A DNA stretch of 64,000 bases from Herbidospora sakaeratensis (GTDB lineage: Bacteria > Actinomycetota > Actinomycetes > Streptosporangiales > Streptosporangiaceae), in contig NZ_BBXC01000022.1 in assembly GCF_001570525.1 (NCBI RefSeq), forward strand, positions 1 to 64,000, given 5' to 3'. The first letter of the stretch is position 1. Each line of letters opens with the position of its first letter. The translations under genes were made by a program, and so were the position numbers. Shown piece after piece: positions 54,106 to 61,891 of the stretch. The notes under the pieces are model-generated. The model was not told the DNA's origin, searched no databases, and saw only the letters and a program-made list of their open reading frames with translations.

Positions 54106-54113
54106 TCACCGCG

Positions 54114-54119
54114 TACGGT
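54114..54119 (+). promoter_or_regulatory. -10 element of a leaderless gpsA promoter
   Basis: TACGGT ends 7 nt before ATG 54127. The alternative start GTG 54118 would lie inside it. Confidence 0.55.
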
Positions 54120-54126
54120 GAGCACC

Positions 54127-55131
54127 ATGACCAAGGCTGCCGTTTTCGGGTCCGGTTCGTGGGGCACCATGTTCGCGCTCATTCTCGCCGAGGCGGGCAC
54201 GAAGACCACGCTGTGGGGCCGCCGGCCCGATCTCATCGAGGCGATCGACCAGCGCCACGAGAACCCCGACTACCTGCCCGGACTGCGGCTGCCCGACTCG
54301 GTGCGCGCGACCACCGACCCGGCCGAGGCGATGGACGGCGCCGACTACGTCGTGCTGGCCGTGCCCTCGCAGACGCTGCGCGAGAACCTGGAGCGGTGGC
54401 GGCCGTGGTTGCCGCCCCGGGCGGTGCTGGTCAGCCTGATGAAGGGCATCGAGTTGTCGACGACCAAGCGCATGAGCGAGGTCATCGAAGAGGTCGGCGG
54501 GGTGCCCCGGGAGCGGATCGCGGTCGTGTCCGGCCCCAACCTGGTGGGCGAGCTGGCCCAGCGGCAGCCGGGGTCGACGGTCGTGGCGTGCTCCGACGAG
54601 GCGGTGGCCGCCCGGTTGCAGGAGGCGATCCACCTGCCCTGGTTCCGCACCTACACCAACACCGACGTCGTCGGGGTCGAGGTCGGCGGCGCGGTCAAGA
54701 ACGTGATCGCGCTCGCGGTCGGGGTGTCGGCCGGCATGGGCATGGGCGACAACCTCGCCGCGACGCTGATGACCCGGGGCCTGGCCGAGATCTCCCGGCT
54801 GGGCGTGGTGCTCGGGGCCGACCAGCACACCTTCGCCGGACTCGCCGGGATGGGCGATCTCATAGCGACATGTACGTCTCCATTGTCCCGTAACCGTACT
54901 TTCGGTGAGAATCTTGGGCGCGGCATGACCTTCGAGGAGGTCGTCTCCGTGACCAAGCAGACCGCCGAGGGGGTCAAGTCGTGCGAGTCGGTGCTGGAGC
55001 TCGCCAGGAAGCACGACGTCGAGATGCCCATCACCGAGGTGGTCGTCGGGGTGGTGCACGACGGCATGACCCCCGGCGAGGCCGCGATGCTGCTGATGTC
55101 CCGCACCCCGAAACCAGAGCGCTACGTGTGA
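54127..55131 (+). CDS. gpsA: Glycerol-3-phosphate dehydrogenase (NAD(P)+)
   Basis: Makes sn-glycerol 3-phosphate for phospholipids. 334 residues. The Rossmann motif GSGSWGT starts the enzyme, SGPNLVGELAQ and VGGAVKNVIALAVGVSAGM are the catalytic blocks with the conserved Lys in AVKN. ATG 54127 is chosen over GTG 54118 because of the -10 box. It follows plsC, which supports a lipid pair. Confidence 0.95.
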   Translation: MTKAAVFGSGSWGTMFALILAEAGTKTTLWGRRPDLIEAIDQRHENPDYLPGLRLPDSVRATTDPAEAMDGADYVVLAVPSQTLRENLERWRPWLPPRAVLVSLMKGIELSTTKRMSEVIEEVGGVPRERIAVVSGPNLVGELAQRQPGSTVVACSDEAVAARLQEAIHLPWFRTYTNTDVVGVEVGGAVKNVIALAVGVSAGMGMGDNLAATLMTRGLAEISRLGVVLGADQHTFAGLAGMGDLIATCTSPLSRNRTFGENLGRGMTFEEVVSVTKQTAEGVKSCESVLELARKHDVEMPITEVVVGVVHDGMTPGEAAMLLMSRTPKPERYV

Positions 55132-55147
55132 GAGCGGGTGACGCCCG

Positions 55148-56434
55148 GTGAGACGAGCTCGGCCCGAGGGCCCGGCGGACGCGCGGCGGGAGCCGCAACC
55201 GGGCTCCGGCCGGTCGGGTCCGGCACTCGGCGAGAACACCCGGGCGGTGCACCTGCCCCAACCGCCGCCGCCCCGGCAGGAGCCCATCGGGCTGCCCGTC
55301 TGGCGGTCGGCCTCGTGGGCCTTCGACTCCTCGGGCGACCACGCCGACGTGATCGCCGAGCACCGGCCGGGATACGCGTACAGCCGCATCGACAACCCGA
55401 CCGTCGACGCGTTCGCCGCGGCGGTGGCCGCCCTCGAAGGGGCCGCCGCGCCCGAGGACGTCGCCGGTCAGGCCTTCTCCTCCGGGATGGCGGCGATCAC
55501 CGGCACCCTGCTCACCTTCCTGGGCAACGGCTCCCACGTCGTCGCCCCGGCCCCGGTGAACGGCGCCACCTACCAGCTGCTGGCCAACGTGTTGTCCCGC
55601 TTCGGGGTCTCGGCCGACTTCGTCGACCACTCCGACCTGCGCAGGGTGCGGGCCGCGATCCGGCCCACCACCAAGATCGTGTACGCGGAGACGCTCGCCA
55701 ACCCCACCCTGGCGGTGGCCGACATCCGGGGCCTCTACCAGGTCGCCCGGGAGGCGGGCGCGCTGCTGGTGGTCGACTCGACCTTCGCCACCCCGGTCGT
55801 CTGCCGCCCGCTCGAACACGGCGCCGACCTGGTCATCCACTCGGCGACCAAGTACATGGGCGGCCACGACGACTGCGTCGGCGGCGTCGTGGTGGGCCGT
55901 CCCGACCTGGTCGCCAAGGTGCGCCAGACCCGCATCGACACCGGCTCGGCGCTCTCGCCCGACGACGCCTACCTGCTGCGCCGCGGCCTGGAGACCCTGC
56001 CGCTGCGGGTCCGCCGCATGTGCTCGACCGCCATGGTCTTCGCCGCCGCCCTCGCCAGGCACCCGCACGTCCGGCGGGTCGACTACCCGGGCCTGCCCAC
56101 CCACCCGGGCCACCGGACCGCCCGGCACCTGTTCGACTCCGGCCCCGAGGGCACCCGCTTCGGCGCGGTCGTCACCCTCACCCCCCACGGCGGGTTCGAG
56201 GCCGGGGTGGCGCTGACCGACCGGCTGCGCACCGCCGCCATCGCGCCGTCGATGGGCGGCACCCACACCAAGGCCGTCCACCTGGCGTCGGTGGCCCGTT
56301 CCGACGAGGCCCTGTCGGGGGTCGACGCGGGGGCCGTGCGGTTCGCCATCGGGCTCGAAGACGCCGAGGACCTGATCGCCGACGTCACCCGGGCGCTCGA
56401 CGCATTGGGCTCTTTGCCCCGAGCTCGGACCTGA
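55148..56434 (+). CDS. Cys/Met metabolism PLP-dependent enzyme
   Basis: 428 residues of the trans-sulfuration (cystathionine gamma-synthase/lyase) fold. YAYSRIDNPTVDAF is the N-terminal block, SSGMAAITGTLLTF binds PLP phosphate, VVDSTFATPVVCRPL holds the Asp, and the Schiff-base Lys is in SATKYMGGHDD. The N-terminal 30 residues are Arg/Pro-rich and not part of the fold. gamma-Synthase, gamma-lyase or O-acetylhomoserine sulfhydrylase cannot be separated from the sequence. It starts 16 nt after gpsA. Confidence 0.85.
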   Translation: MRRARPEGPADARREPQPGSGRSGPALGENTRAVHLPQPPPPRQEPIGLPVWRSASWAFDSSGDHADVIAEHRPGYAYSRIDNPTVDAFAAAVAALEGAAAPEDVAGQAFSSGMAAITGTLLTFLGNGSHVVAPAPVNGATYQLLANVLSRFGVSADFVDHSDLRRVRAAIRPTTKIVYAETLANPTLAVADIRGLYQVAREAGALLVVDSTFATPVVCRPLEHGADLVIHSATKYMGGHDDCVGGVVVGRPDLVAKVRQTRIDTGSALSPDDAYLLRRGLETLPLRVRRMCSTAMVFAAALARHPHVRRVDYPGLPTHPGHRTARHLFDSGPEGTRFGAVVTLTPHGGFEAGVALTDRLRTAAIAPSMGGTHTKAVHLASVARSDEALSGVDAGAVRFAIGLEDAEDLIADVTRALDALGSLPRART

Positions 56435-56474
56435 CGAGGCGTTTTTCCACCTCGACAGGATAGATTCGGACCTC

Positions 56475-57569
56475 ATGAACCGGATTCGAGTCGCCGTCGT
56501 CTTCGGCGGGCGCAACTCCGAGCACGCGGTGTCGCTGATGGGTGCCGGGAGCGTCCTGTCGGTGATCGACCGTGCGCGATATGAGGTCGTGCCGATCGGC
56601 ATCGCACCGGACGGCCGCTGGGTCATCGCGGCCGACACCCAGAGCTTCGCGATCGAGGACGGCGCCCTGCCGGTCGTCGACACCAGCGGATCCGCGCTGG
56701 CCATCCCGCCCGGCGACGGTTCGCTGGTCGCCCTCGACCCGGGCGACGTCCCGCGCTCGCTCGGCGCGGTCGACGTCGTCTTCCCGGTCATGCACGGCCC
56801 CTTCGCGGAGGACGGCACCATCCAGGGCCTGCTCGAGATGGCCGGGGTGCGCTACGTCGGCTCAGGGGTGCTCGCGAGTGCCGTTGGTATGGACAAGGCG
56901 TACATGAAGGCCGTCCTCAATTCGGCCGGGCTGCCCGTCGGGCCGTACGTCGTGGTGGCCGACCGGACCTGGCGCACCGACCGCCACCGGGTGCTCAAGG
57001 AGATCGAGGAGCTCGGCTGGCCGGTCTTCGTCAAGCCCGCGCGGGCCGGGTCGTCGCAGGGCATCTCCAAGGCGTCGACGCCCGAGGAGCTGGAGACGGC
57101 GATCGAGTTCGCCCGCGAGCACGACCCGAAGGTCCTCGTCGAGGCGGCCATTCCCGGCCGCGAGATCGAGTGCGCGGTGTTGCAGGGCCTCGGCGACGAG
57201 CCGCCGGCCGCCAGCGTGCCCGGCGAGGTGCTGGTCACGGGCGGCCAGGAGTTCTTCGACTTCGAGGCCAAGTACTACCCCGACCAGATGGCACTGCGGG
57301 TGCCCGCCGACCTCCCCGAGGAGGTGGCCGAGGAGATCAGGGCCATGGCGGTACGCGCCTACGAGGCCCTCGGCTGCGAGGGGTTGTCACGGGTGGACTT
57401 CTTCTACACGCCCGACGGCCGGCTGGTCCTCAACGAGATCAACACGATGCCCGGCTTCACGTCGCTCTCGGTGGCGCCCCAGTTGTGGGCGGCGACCGGG
57501 CTGCCCTATCCGGAGCTCGTCGACCGGCTGATCCAGCTCGCCCTGCAGCGCCCGCTGGGCCTGCGCTAG
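56475..57569 (+). CDS. ddl: D-alanine-D-alanine ligase
   Basis: Joins two D-Ala for the peptidoglycan stem. 364 residues of the ATP-grasp family. VVFGGRNSEHAVSLMG opens it, the ATP block is PVFVKPARAGSSQGISKA, the omega-loop EAKYYPDQ has the Tyr expected of a D-Ala-D-Ala enzyme rather than D-Ala-D-Lac, and EINTMPGFTSLS is the metal end. Start ATG 56475 has TAGATT 8 nt upstream, so the mRNA may be leaderless. Its stop overlaps the convergent DUF3515 gene in CTAG. Confidence 0.95.
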   Translation: MNRIRVAVVFGGRNSEHAVSLMGAGSVLSVIDRARYEVVPIGIAPDGRWVIAADTQSFAIEDGALPVVDTSGSALAIPPGDGSLVALDPGDVPRSLGAVDVVFPVMHGPFAEDGTIQGLLEMAGVRYVGSGVLASAVGMDKAYMKAVLNSAGLPVGPYVVVADRTWRTDRHRVLKEIEELGWPVFVKPARAGSSQGISKASTPEELETAIEFAREHDPKVLVEAAIPGREIECAVLQGLGDEPPAASVPGEVLVTGGQEFFDFEAKYYPDQMALRVPADLPEEVAEEIRAMAVRAYEALGCEGLSRVDFFYTPDGRLVLNEINTMPGFTSLSVAPQLWAATGLPYPELVDRLIQLALQRPLGLR

Positions 57570-57985
57570 GGGATCGTGGCCTTGATCGGGTCGGCCAGGT
57601 CGACCAGGACGCTGCCCGGCTGATGGTTCGCCGAGATCGTCACCTCGACGTACGCCTCGCGGTTGACCGAGGTGAACAGGGTCGGCCGGGCGGGGTCGGC
57701 GAACCAGCCGACCCCGTTCACGTCGCTGACCTCGGCGGTCGCCTCCATCGAGGCCGGCCGGGCGACGCCGCAACGCAGTGCGATCTCACCGGGCCCCCAC
57801 ACCGCGGTGTAGGGGGAGACCGGATCGGTTTCGGTTCGGGCCAGCCCCTCGATGGTGGCCGGCAGCCGTCCGGCCAGGGCCTGGCAGGCGGTCGCGGCGG
57901 CCCCTTCGGGAGCCGGCGGGTCGAGGCTCACCGCCTGGGCACACCCGGCCGCCAAGACCGCCACGATCAGCCAGCCACGCTTCAT
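57566..57985 (-). CDS. DUF3515 lipoprotein
   Basis: 139 residues. The lipobox VLAAGC is at the end of a short signal sequence. CQALAGRLPATIEGLARTE, AVWGPGEIALRCGVARP and GWFADP match DUF3515, an actinobacterial family of unknown role. It is an envelope protein. The ATG overlaps the stop of the upstream RAM-domain gene (ATGA), so the two are co-translated. Confidence 0.9.
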   Translation of the reverse strand: MKRGWLIVAVLAAGCAQAVSLDPPAPEGAAATACQALAGRLPATIEGLARTETDPVSPYTAVWGPGEIALRCGVARPASMEATAEVSDVNGVGWFADPARPTLFTSVNREAYVEVTISANHQPGSVLVDLADPIKATIP

Positions 57986-58215
57986 ATGTGGACGATAGGG
58001 CAGGTCAGCGTGCGGGTGATGCCTCTGACCCCCTGGATCTGGGCGACCACCAGTTTGCCGAGCTCGTCGACGTTGTTGGCCTCGGCCCGGACGATCACGT
58101 CATAGGGGCCGGTCACGTCTTCTGCTTGGGTGACCCCAGGGATCTCCGAGATGGCCTCGGCCACAGCCGCCGCCTTGCCGACCTCGGTCTGGATAAGGAT
58201 GTAGGCCTGCACCAT
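57982..58215 (-). CDS. Stand-alone Lrp/AsnC RAM-domain protein
   Basis: 77 residues. AYILIQTEVGKAAAVAEAISEIPGV and EDVTGPYDVIVRAEA are the ligand-binding (RAM) fold of Lrp/AsnC regulators without the DNA-binding domain. Such proteins bind amino acids and form rings; function is not known. It is divergent from thiL by 64 bp. Confidence 0.92.
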   Translation of the reverse strand: MVQAYILIQTEVGKAAAVAEAISEIPGVTQAEDVTGPYDVIVRAEANNVDELGKLVVAQIQGVRGITRTLTCPIVHI

Positions 58216-58267
58216 CAGGTCCTCCCGGGATTGATCACCACCGAAAGGTCAAGGTACCCCGAACACC

Positions 58268-58273
58268 AGGAGG
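58268..58273 (+). promoter_or_regulatory. Shine-Dalgarno that decides the thiL start
   Basis: A perfect AGGAGG lies 6 nt before ATC 58280. No ATG, GTG or TTG follows it in the thiL frame until 58424. Confidence 0.7.
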
Positions 58274-58279
58274 TGTGAC

Positions 58280-59212
58280 ATCACAGTCGGAGAACTCGGC
58301 GAATTCGGTGTTGTTAGCCGGATATCGGGGCGTCTGCCCCAAGGCGCGACAGTCCTCCTCGGCCCAGGCGACGACGCGGCGATCCTGCGCGCTCCGGACG
58401 GCAGGGTCGTCGTCACGACGGACATGCTCCTTGAGGGTAGACACTTTCGCCGTGATTGGTCCAGCCCGTACGAAATAGGTCGAAAAGCGGCAGCGCAGAA
58501 TCTTTCCGACATTTCGGCCATGGGGGCGGTGGGGACGGGGCTTTTCGTGGGCCTCGGCATACCCGCCGACCTGCCGGTCGACTGGCTCGACGCGCTGATC
58601 GACGGCCTCCGCGACGAGTGCGACCTCGTGGGGGCGAGCCTGGCCGGGGGAGACGTGACGCGCTCCTCCTCCGTGGTGCTGGGCGTGACCGCCCTGGGAG
58701 ATCTCCAGGGCCGCTCGGCCGTGTTGCGATCGGGAGCCCGGCCGGGGGACGTCGTGGCCGTGGCGGGCTCTCTGGGGCGTTCTGAGGCCGGTTTGCGACT
58801 GCTTCTGGCGGGATTGTCAGGTTTTGACGATCTGGTGGAGGCGCATCGGCGGCCTCGGCCGCCCTATCCGGAAGGCCCCCGGGCCGCCGCGCTGGGCGCC
58901 ACGGCGATGCTCGACGTCAGCGACGGCCTCCTGCAGGACCTCGGCCATGTCTGCGCCGCCAGCGGCGTGGCGATCGTGCTCGACCCGGTCGAGGTGCCCG
59001 GCGACCTCGCGGCGGCGGCCAAGGCCCTCGGGGCCGACCCCGTCGACTGGATCCTCACCGGGGGAGAGGACCACGCGCTCGCGGCGACCTTCCCATCGGG
59101 GGTTCTCCTGCCTTCCGAGTGGCGGATTGTAGGAAATGTGGCCGAAGGGGATGGAGTACAGGCCGGAGGGCGCGAGAATGTTCCGGGGGGTTGGGACCAC
59201 TTCCGAGGATGA
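58280..59212 (+). CDS. thiL: Thiamine-monophosphate kinase with an apparent ATC start codon
   Basis: Phosphorylates TMP to thiamine diphosphate. 310 residues, the normal length. TVGELGEFGVVSRI is the family's N-terminus, followed by LGPGDDAAIL, TTDMLLEGRHF, NLSDISAMGA, DVSDGLLQDLGH and GGEDHALAAT, which are the ATP and metal blocks. The N-terminus requires translation to begin at ATC 58280, placed 6 nt from AGGAGG. Starting at ATG 58424 would delete the first 48 residues, including the GDD block, so that is rejected. A sequencing error is the other explanation. Confidence 0.88.
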   Translation: MTVGELGEFGVVSRISGRLPQGATVLLGPGDDAAILRAPDGRVVVTTDMLLEGRHFRRDWSSPYEIGRKAAAQNLSDISAMGAVGTGLFVGLGIPADLPVDWLDALIDGLRDECDLVGASLAGGDVTRSSSVVLGVTALGDLQGRSAVLRSGARPGDVVAVAGSLGRSEAGLRLLLAGLSGFDDLVEAHRRPRPPYPEGPRAAALGATAMLDVSDGLLQDLGHVCAASGVAIVLDPVEVPGDLAAAAKALGADPVDWILTGGEDHALAATFPSGVLLPSEWRIVGNVAEGDGVQAGGRENVPGGWDHFRG

Positions 59213-59283
59213 CGGGAACTTTGTGACAGCGGCAGCGTGACCTGTTAAGAAGGTTGGCGGGTGCAGATCAGGAAGGACCAGCA

Positions 59284-60705
59284 ATGGGGCGCCACCGGGC
59301 CGGACGGACGGCCACGACCCCGGCCAAGAAGAACAAGCCGAAGGTCGAAGAGACCGGCGATCCCCTAGCGGGCCCGGTCCCACCTGCACCGATCCCGAAC
59401 CCGGGAGACCCGCAGCCCACCGGCCCCCTCGCCGCCCCGGTCCAGGCCCCGGCCGACCCCACCACCGGCCCGCCTTCGACAGGCGCCTTCGCGGCCCAGG
59501 TCCAGGCCCCGGGCCGCCCGACGGCCGACCTGCTGGCCCCCGGCATGGCTCCGCCTCCCGGCGGCCCGCCCTCGACGGGCGCCTTCGCAGCTCAGGGCGG
59601 CCCCGCAGCCGACCCGTTCGCCTTCGCGGATCCCCTCGGGCCGCCTCCCGGAGGCCCGGGCCCCTTCACGGGTCCAACCGGCCCGGTTCCGGGCGGTCCC
59701 TTCACCGGTCCCATCGGGGCCCCTCCGGCGGGTCCTTTCACAGGTCCTGCCGGGCCGCCTCCTGCTGATCCTTCGACGGGACCCTTCACGGGTCCGGTCG
59801 GTCCGCCTGCGGGCGGTCCTTCGACAGGGCCGTTCACGGGACCGGTCGGCCCGCCTGCCGGTGGTCCTGCAACGGGGCCGTTCACGGGACCGGTCGGCCC
59901 GCCTGCGGGCGGTTCGTCAACAGGGCCGTTCACAGGACCGGTCGGCCCGCCTGCGGGCGGTCCTGCAACGGGGCCCTTCACCGGGCCCGTCGGGGTGCCT
60001 CCCGGTGGTCCCTCGACCGGGCCGTTCACGGGTCCGGTCGGCTCGCCCGCGGGTGGTCCTTCGACCGGGCCGTTCACCGGGCCCGTCGGGCCGCCTCTCG
60101 ATCACGATCTTCTTGCACCTCAGGCCCCGGGGGCCGATGATCCGGCCACCGGGCCGATCACCGCGCCCGTGCGGGCGGCGCTCGCCGACGGGGCGCCGGT
60201 GCCGCAGGGGACGGCTCAGCTGACCTACCGGTGGCCCGACGACGACGAGGCCACCACGGGCGAGATGCCCGAGTCGACCACCGAGGCGCCGCTGCCCCCC
60301 GGCGGTCCGCAGCCGGGGCGCCGGCGGCGGAACCGGGAGGCGGTGCCGATCGCGCGGTCGCGGCGGATGGCGGTGATCTCCGGGGTGGCCGTCGTCGCGG
60401 CGGTGTGCCTGACCCTGCTGGGGATCCGGCTGGCCTCCGGCGGGACCGAGCTGGTCGTGGTGCCCACGCCCAGTGAGAGCGCGCCGCCCTCGCCGTCGCC
60501 GACCCCCAGGAAGGCCTCGCCGAGCCCGACCCCCAAGGCGTCCGAGACGGCGCAGGCCACCTCGCGGCCGCATCCGCAGCCGGTGGTCACCAAGCCCAAG
60601 CCGAGTCCGAAACCCAAGCCGACCACGCCCACGCCCGAGCCGCCTCCCGTCGAGGTCGACCTCGACACCGGGCCGGGGCAGAACCAGCCGGGGTTCGGGT
60701 TCTGA
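59284..60705 (+). CDS. Single-pass membrane protein with collagen-like repeats, unknown
   Basis: 473 residues. Residues 1-350 are Pro/Gly/Thr-rich; residues 163-274 are seven copies of a 16-residue unit close to [17 protein letters not shown] positively charged stretch precedes one transmembrane helix (about 362-384). The outside tail is about 90 residues of Pro/Ser/Lys/Thr. By the charge rule the repeats are cytoplasmic. No family is recognised. AGGAAGGA precedes ATG 59284. It lies between thiL and thiD but has no visible thiamine role. Confidence 0.7.
   Translation: MGRHRAGRTATTPAKKNKPKVEETGDPLAGPVPPAPIPNPGDPQPTGPLAAPVQAPADPTTGPPSTGAFAAQVQAPGRPTADLLAPGMAPPPGGPPSTGAFAAQGGPAADPFAFADPLGPPPGGPGPFTGPTGPVPGGPFTGPIGAPPAGPFTGPAGPPPADPSTGPFTGPVGPPAGGPSTGPFTGPVGPPAGGPATGPFTGPVGPPAGGSSTGPFTGPVGPPAGGPATGPFTGPVGVPPGGPSTGPFTGPVGSPAGGPSTGPFTGPVGPPLDHDLLAPQAPGADDPATGPITAPVRAALADGAPVPQGTAQLTYRWPDDDEATTGEMPESTTEAPLPPGGPQPGRRRRNREAVPIARSRRMAVISGVAVVAAVCLTLLGIRLASGGTELVVVPTPSESAPPSPSPTPRKASPSPTPKASETAQATSRPHPQPVVTKPKPSPKPKPTTPTPEPPPVEVDLDTGPGQNQPGFGF
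59770..60105 (+). repeat. 48-bp tandem repeat, seven units (in-frame)
   Basis: 336 bp encoding 7 x 16 residues. The third-base differences between units (acggga, acaggg, accggg) show that the repeat is old or under coding selection, not a fresh expansion. Confidence 0.85.
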
Positions 60706-60729
60706 CCGGGCGACTGATTGGATGTCAGC

Positions 60730-61533
60730 ATGACCCCACCGCGCGTGCTGACGATCGCGGGCTCGGATTCCGGCGGTGGCGCCGGGATCCAGGCCGACCT
60801 GAAGACGATGCTGGCCAACGGTGTCCACGGCATGAGCGTGATCGCCGCCGTGACCGCCCAGAACTCCCTGGGAGTGCAGGGCTACTGGGAGCTGCCGCCC
60901 GAGGCGGTGAAGGCCCAGCTCGACTCGGTGCTGGGCGACATCGGCGTCGACGCGGTGAAGACCGGCATGCTGGCCTCGCCGGTCCTGGTCGAGACCGTCG
61001 CCGAGGTGCTGGCGGGCGTCGCGGCGCCGATCGTGATCGACCCGGTCGGGGTGTCGAAGCACGGCGACCCGCTGCTCGAACCGGCGGCGGTCGACGTCGT
61101 GAGAGCCAGGCTGTTGCCGCTGGCCACCGTCGTGACCCCCAACCTGTATGAGGTCGAGCAGCTCACCGGCGTGAAGGTCGAGGCCGAGGAGCAGATGATG
61201 GAGGCCGCCGAGGCGGTGCTCGCGCTCGGGCCGAAGTGGGCGCTGATCAAGGGCGGCCACCTGCCGGGCGAGCCGGTCGACCTGCTGACCGACGGCGCGA
61301 CCGAATATCGCTACAGCGCCGAACGTCACGACAACGACCACACCCACGGCACCGGCTGCACCCTGGCCTCGGCCATCGCCTCCCACCTCGCCCACGGCGA
61401 AGACGTGCCCGACGCGGTCAGGATCGCCAAAGACTACGTGACCGGCGCGATCGCCCACGGGTTCGCCCTGGGGGCGGGCATCGGCCCGGTCGACCACGCC
61501 TGGCAGTGGCGGCCCCTCGACGTCGTGCAGTGA
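60730..61533 (+). CDS. thiD: Hydroxymethylpyrimidine/phosphomethylpyrimidine kinase
   Basis: Phosphorylates HMP and HMP-P in thiamine synthesis. 267 residues. [20 protein letters not shown] is the start of ThiD-type ribokinases, VKTGMLAS and [12 protein letters not shown] are substrate blocks, and [15 protein letters not shown] is the catalytic Asp/anion-hole region. ATG 60730 is chosen; a -10 TTGGAT ends 6 nt before it, so it may be leaderless. Confidence 0.95.
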   Translation: MTPPRVLTIAGSDSGGGAGIQADLKTMLANGVHGMSVIAAVTAQNSLGVQGYWELPPEAVKAQLDSVLGDIGVDAVKTGMLASPVLVETVAEVLAGVAAPIVIDPVGVSKHGDPLLEPAAVDVVRARLLPLATVVTPNLYEVEQLTGVKVEAEEQMMEAAEAVLALGPKWALIKGGHLPGEPVDLLTDGATEYRYSAERHDNDHTHGTGCTLASAIASHLAHGEDVPDAVRIAKDYVTGAIAHGFALGAGIGPVDHAWQWRPLDVVQ

Positions 61534-61542
61534 GCGAACACG

Positions 61543-61572
61543 AAAAGGCCCGCCTCGCGAGGCGGGCCTTTT
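61543..61572. terminator. Bidirectional terminator between thiD and rpmB
   Basis: AAAAGGCCCGCCT / AGGCGGGCCTTTT, 13 perfect pairs with a 4-nt loop and T-runs on both strands. Confidence 0.92.
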
Positions 61573-61582
61573 CGGAACAGCT

Positions 61583-61768
61583 CTAGCGGGTGACCTTCCC
61601 GGCCTTGATGCAGGAGGTGCACACGTTCAGCCGCTTCGGCGTCCCGTTGACCGTCGCGCGCACGGTCTGGATGTTGGGCTTCCAGTTGCGGCGGGTTCGG
61701 CGGTGCGAGTGGGAGACGTTGTTGCCGAAAATCGGCTTCTTAGCGCAGACGTCGCAGACGGAAGCCAC
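61583..61768 (-). CDS. rpmB: 50S ribosomal protein L28 (zinc-binding form)
   Basis: 61 residues. [28 protein letters not shown], then [12 protein letters not shown]. Both CxxC pairs are present, so it is the zinc-ribbon form. GTG 61768 gives the standard length and an 8-nt gap after AAGGAG; the ATG at 61774 would leave a gap of 2 nt. Confidence 0.93.
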   Translation of the reverse strand: MASVCDVCAKKPIFGNNVSHSHRRTRRNWKPNIQTVRATVNGTPKRLNVCTSCIKAGKVTR

Positions 61769-61891
61769 GGTCATCGCTCCTTCGGAGAATCAGAGAGCCC
61801 GGTTCGCAACGGGCAGAAAGGCCAGGCCGAACGGCTGGCCATATGAGGATAGCCGATGTCGGCCAATGCATGTTAAACGAAGGGATCACCC

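Noticed and set aside
54118-54126. GTG 54118 as the gpsA start
   Set aside because: It overlaps the -10 box; ATG 54127 fits a leaderless start and the family N-terminus.
58275-58478. GTG 58275 as the thiL start
   Set aside because: It is in a different frame and gives a short unrelated peptide.
58424-59212. ATG 58424 as the thiL start
   Set aside because: It would remove the N-terminal 48 residues with the LGPGDDAAI block needed for ATP binding.
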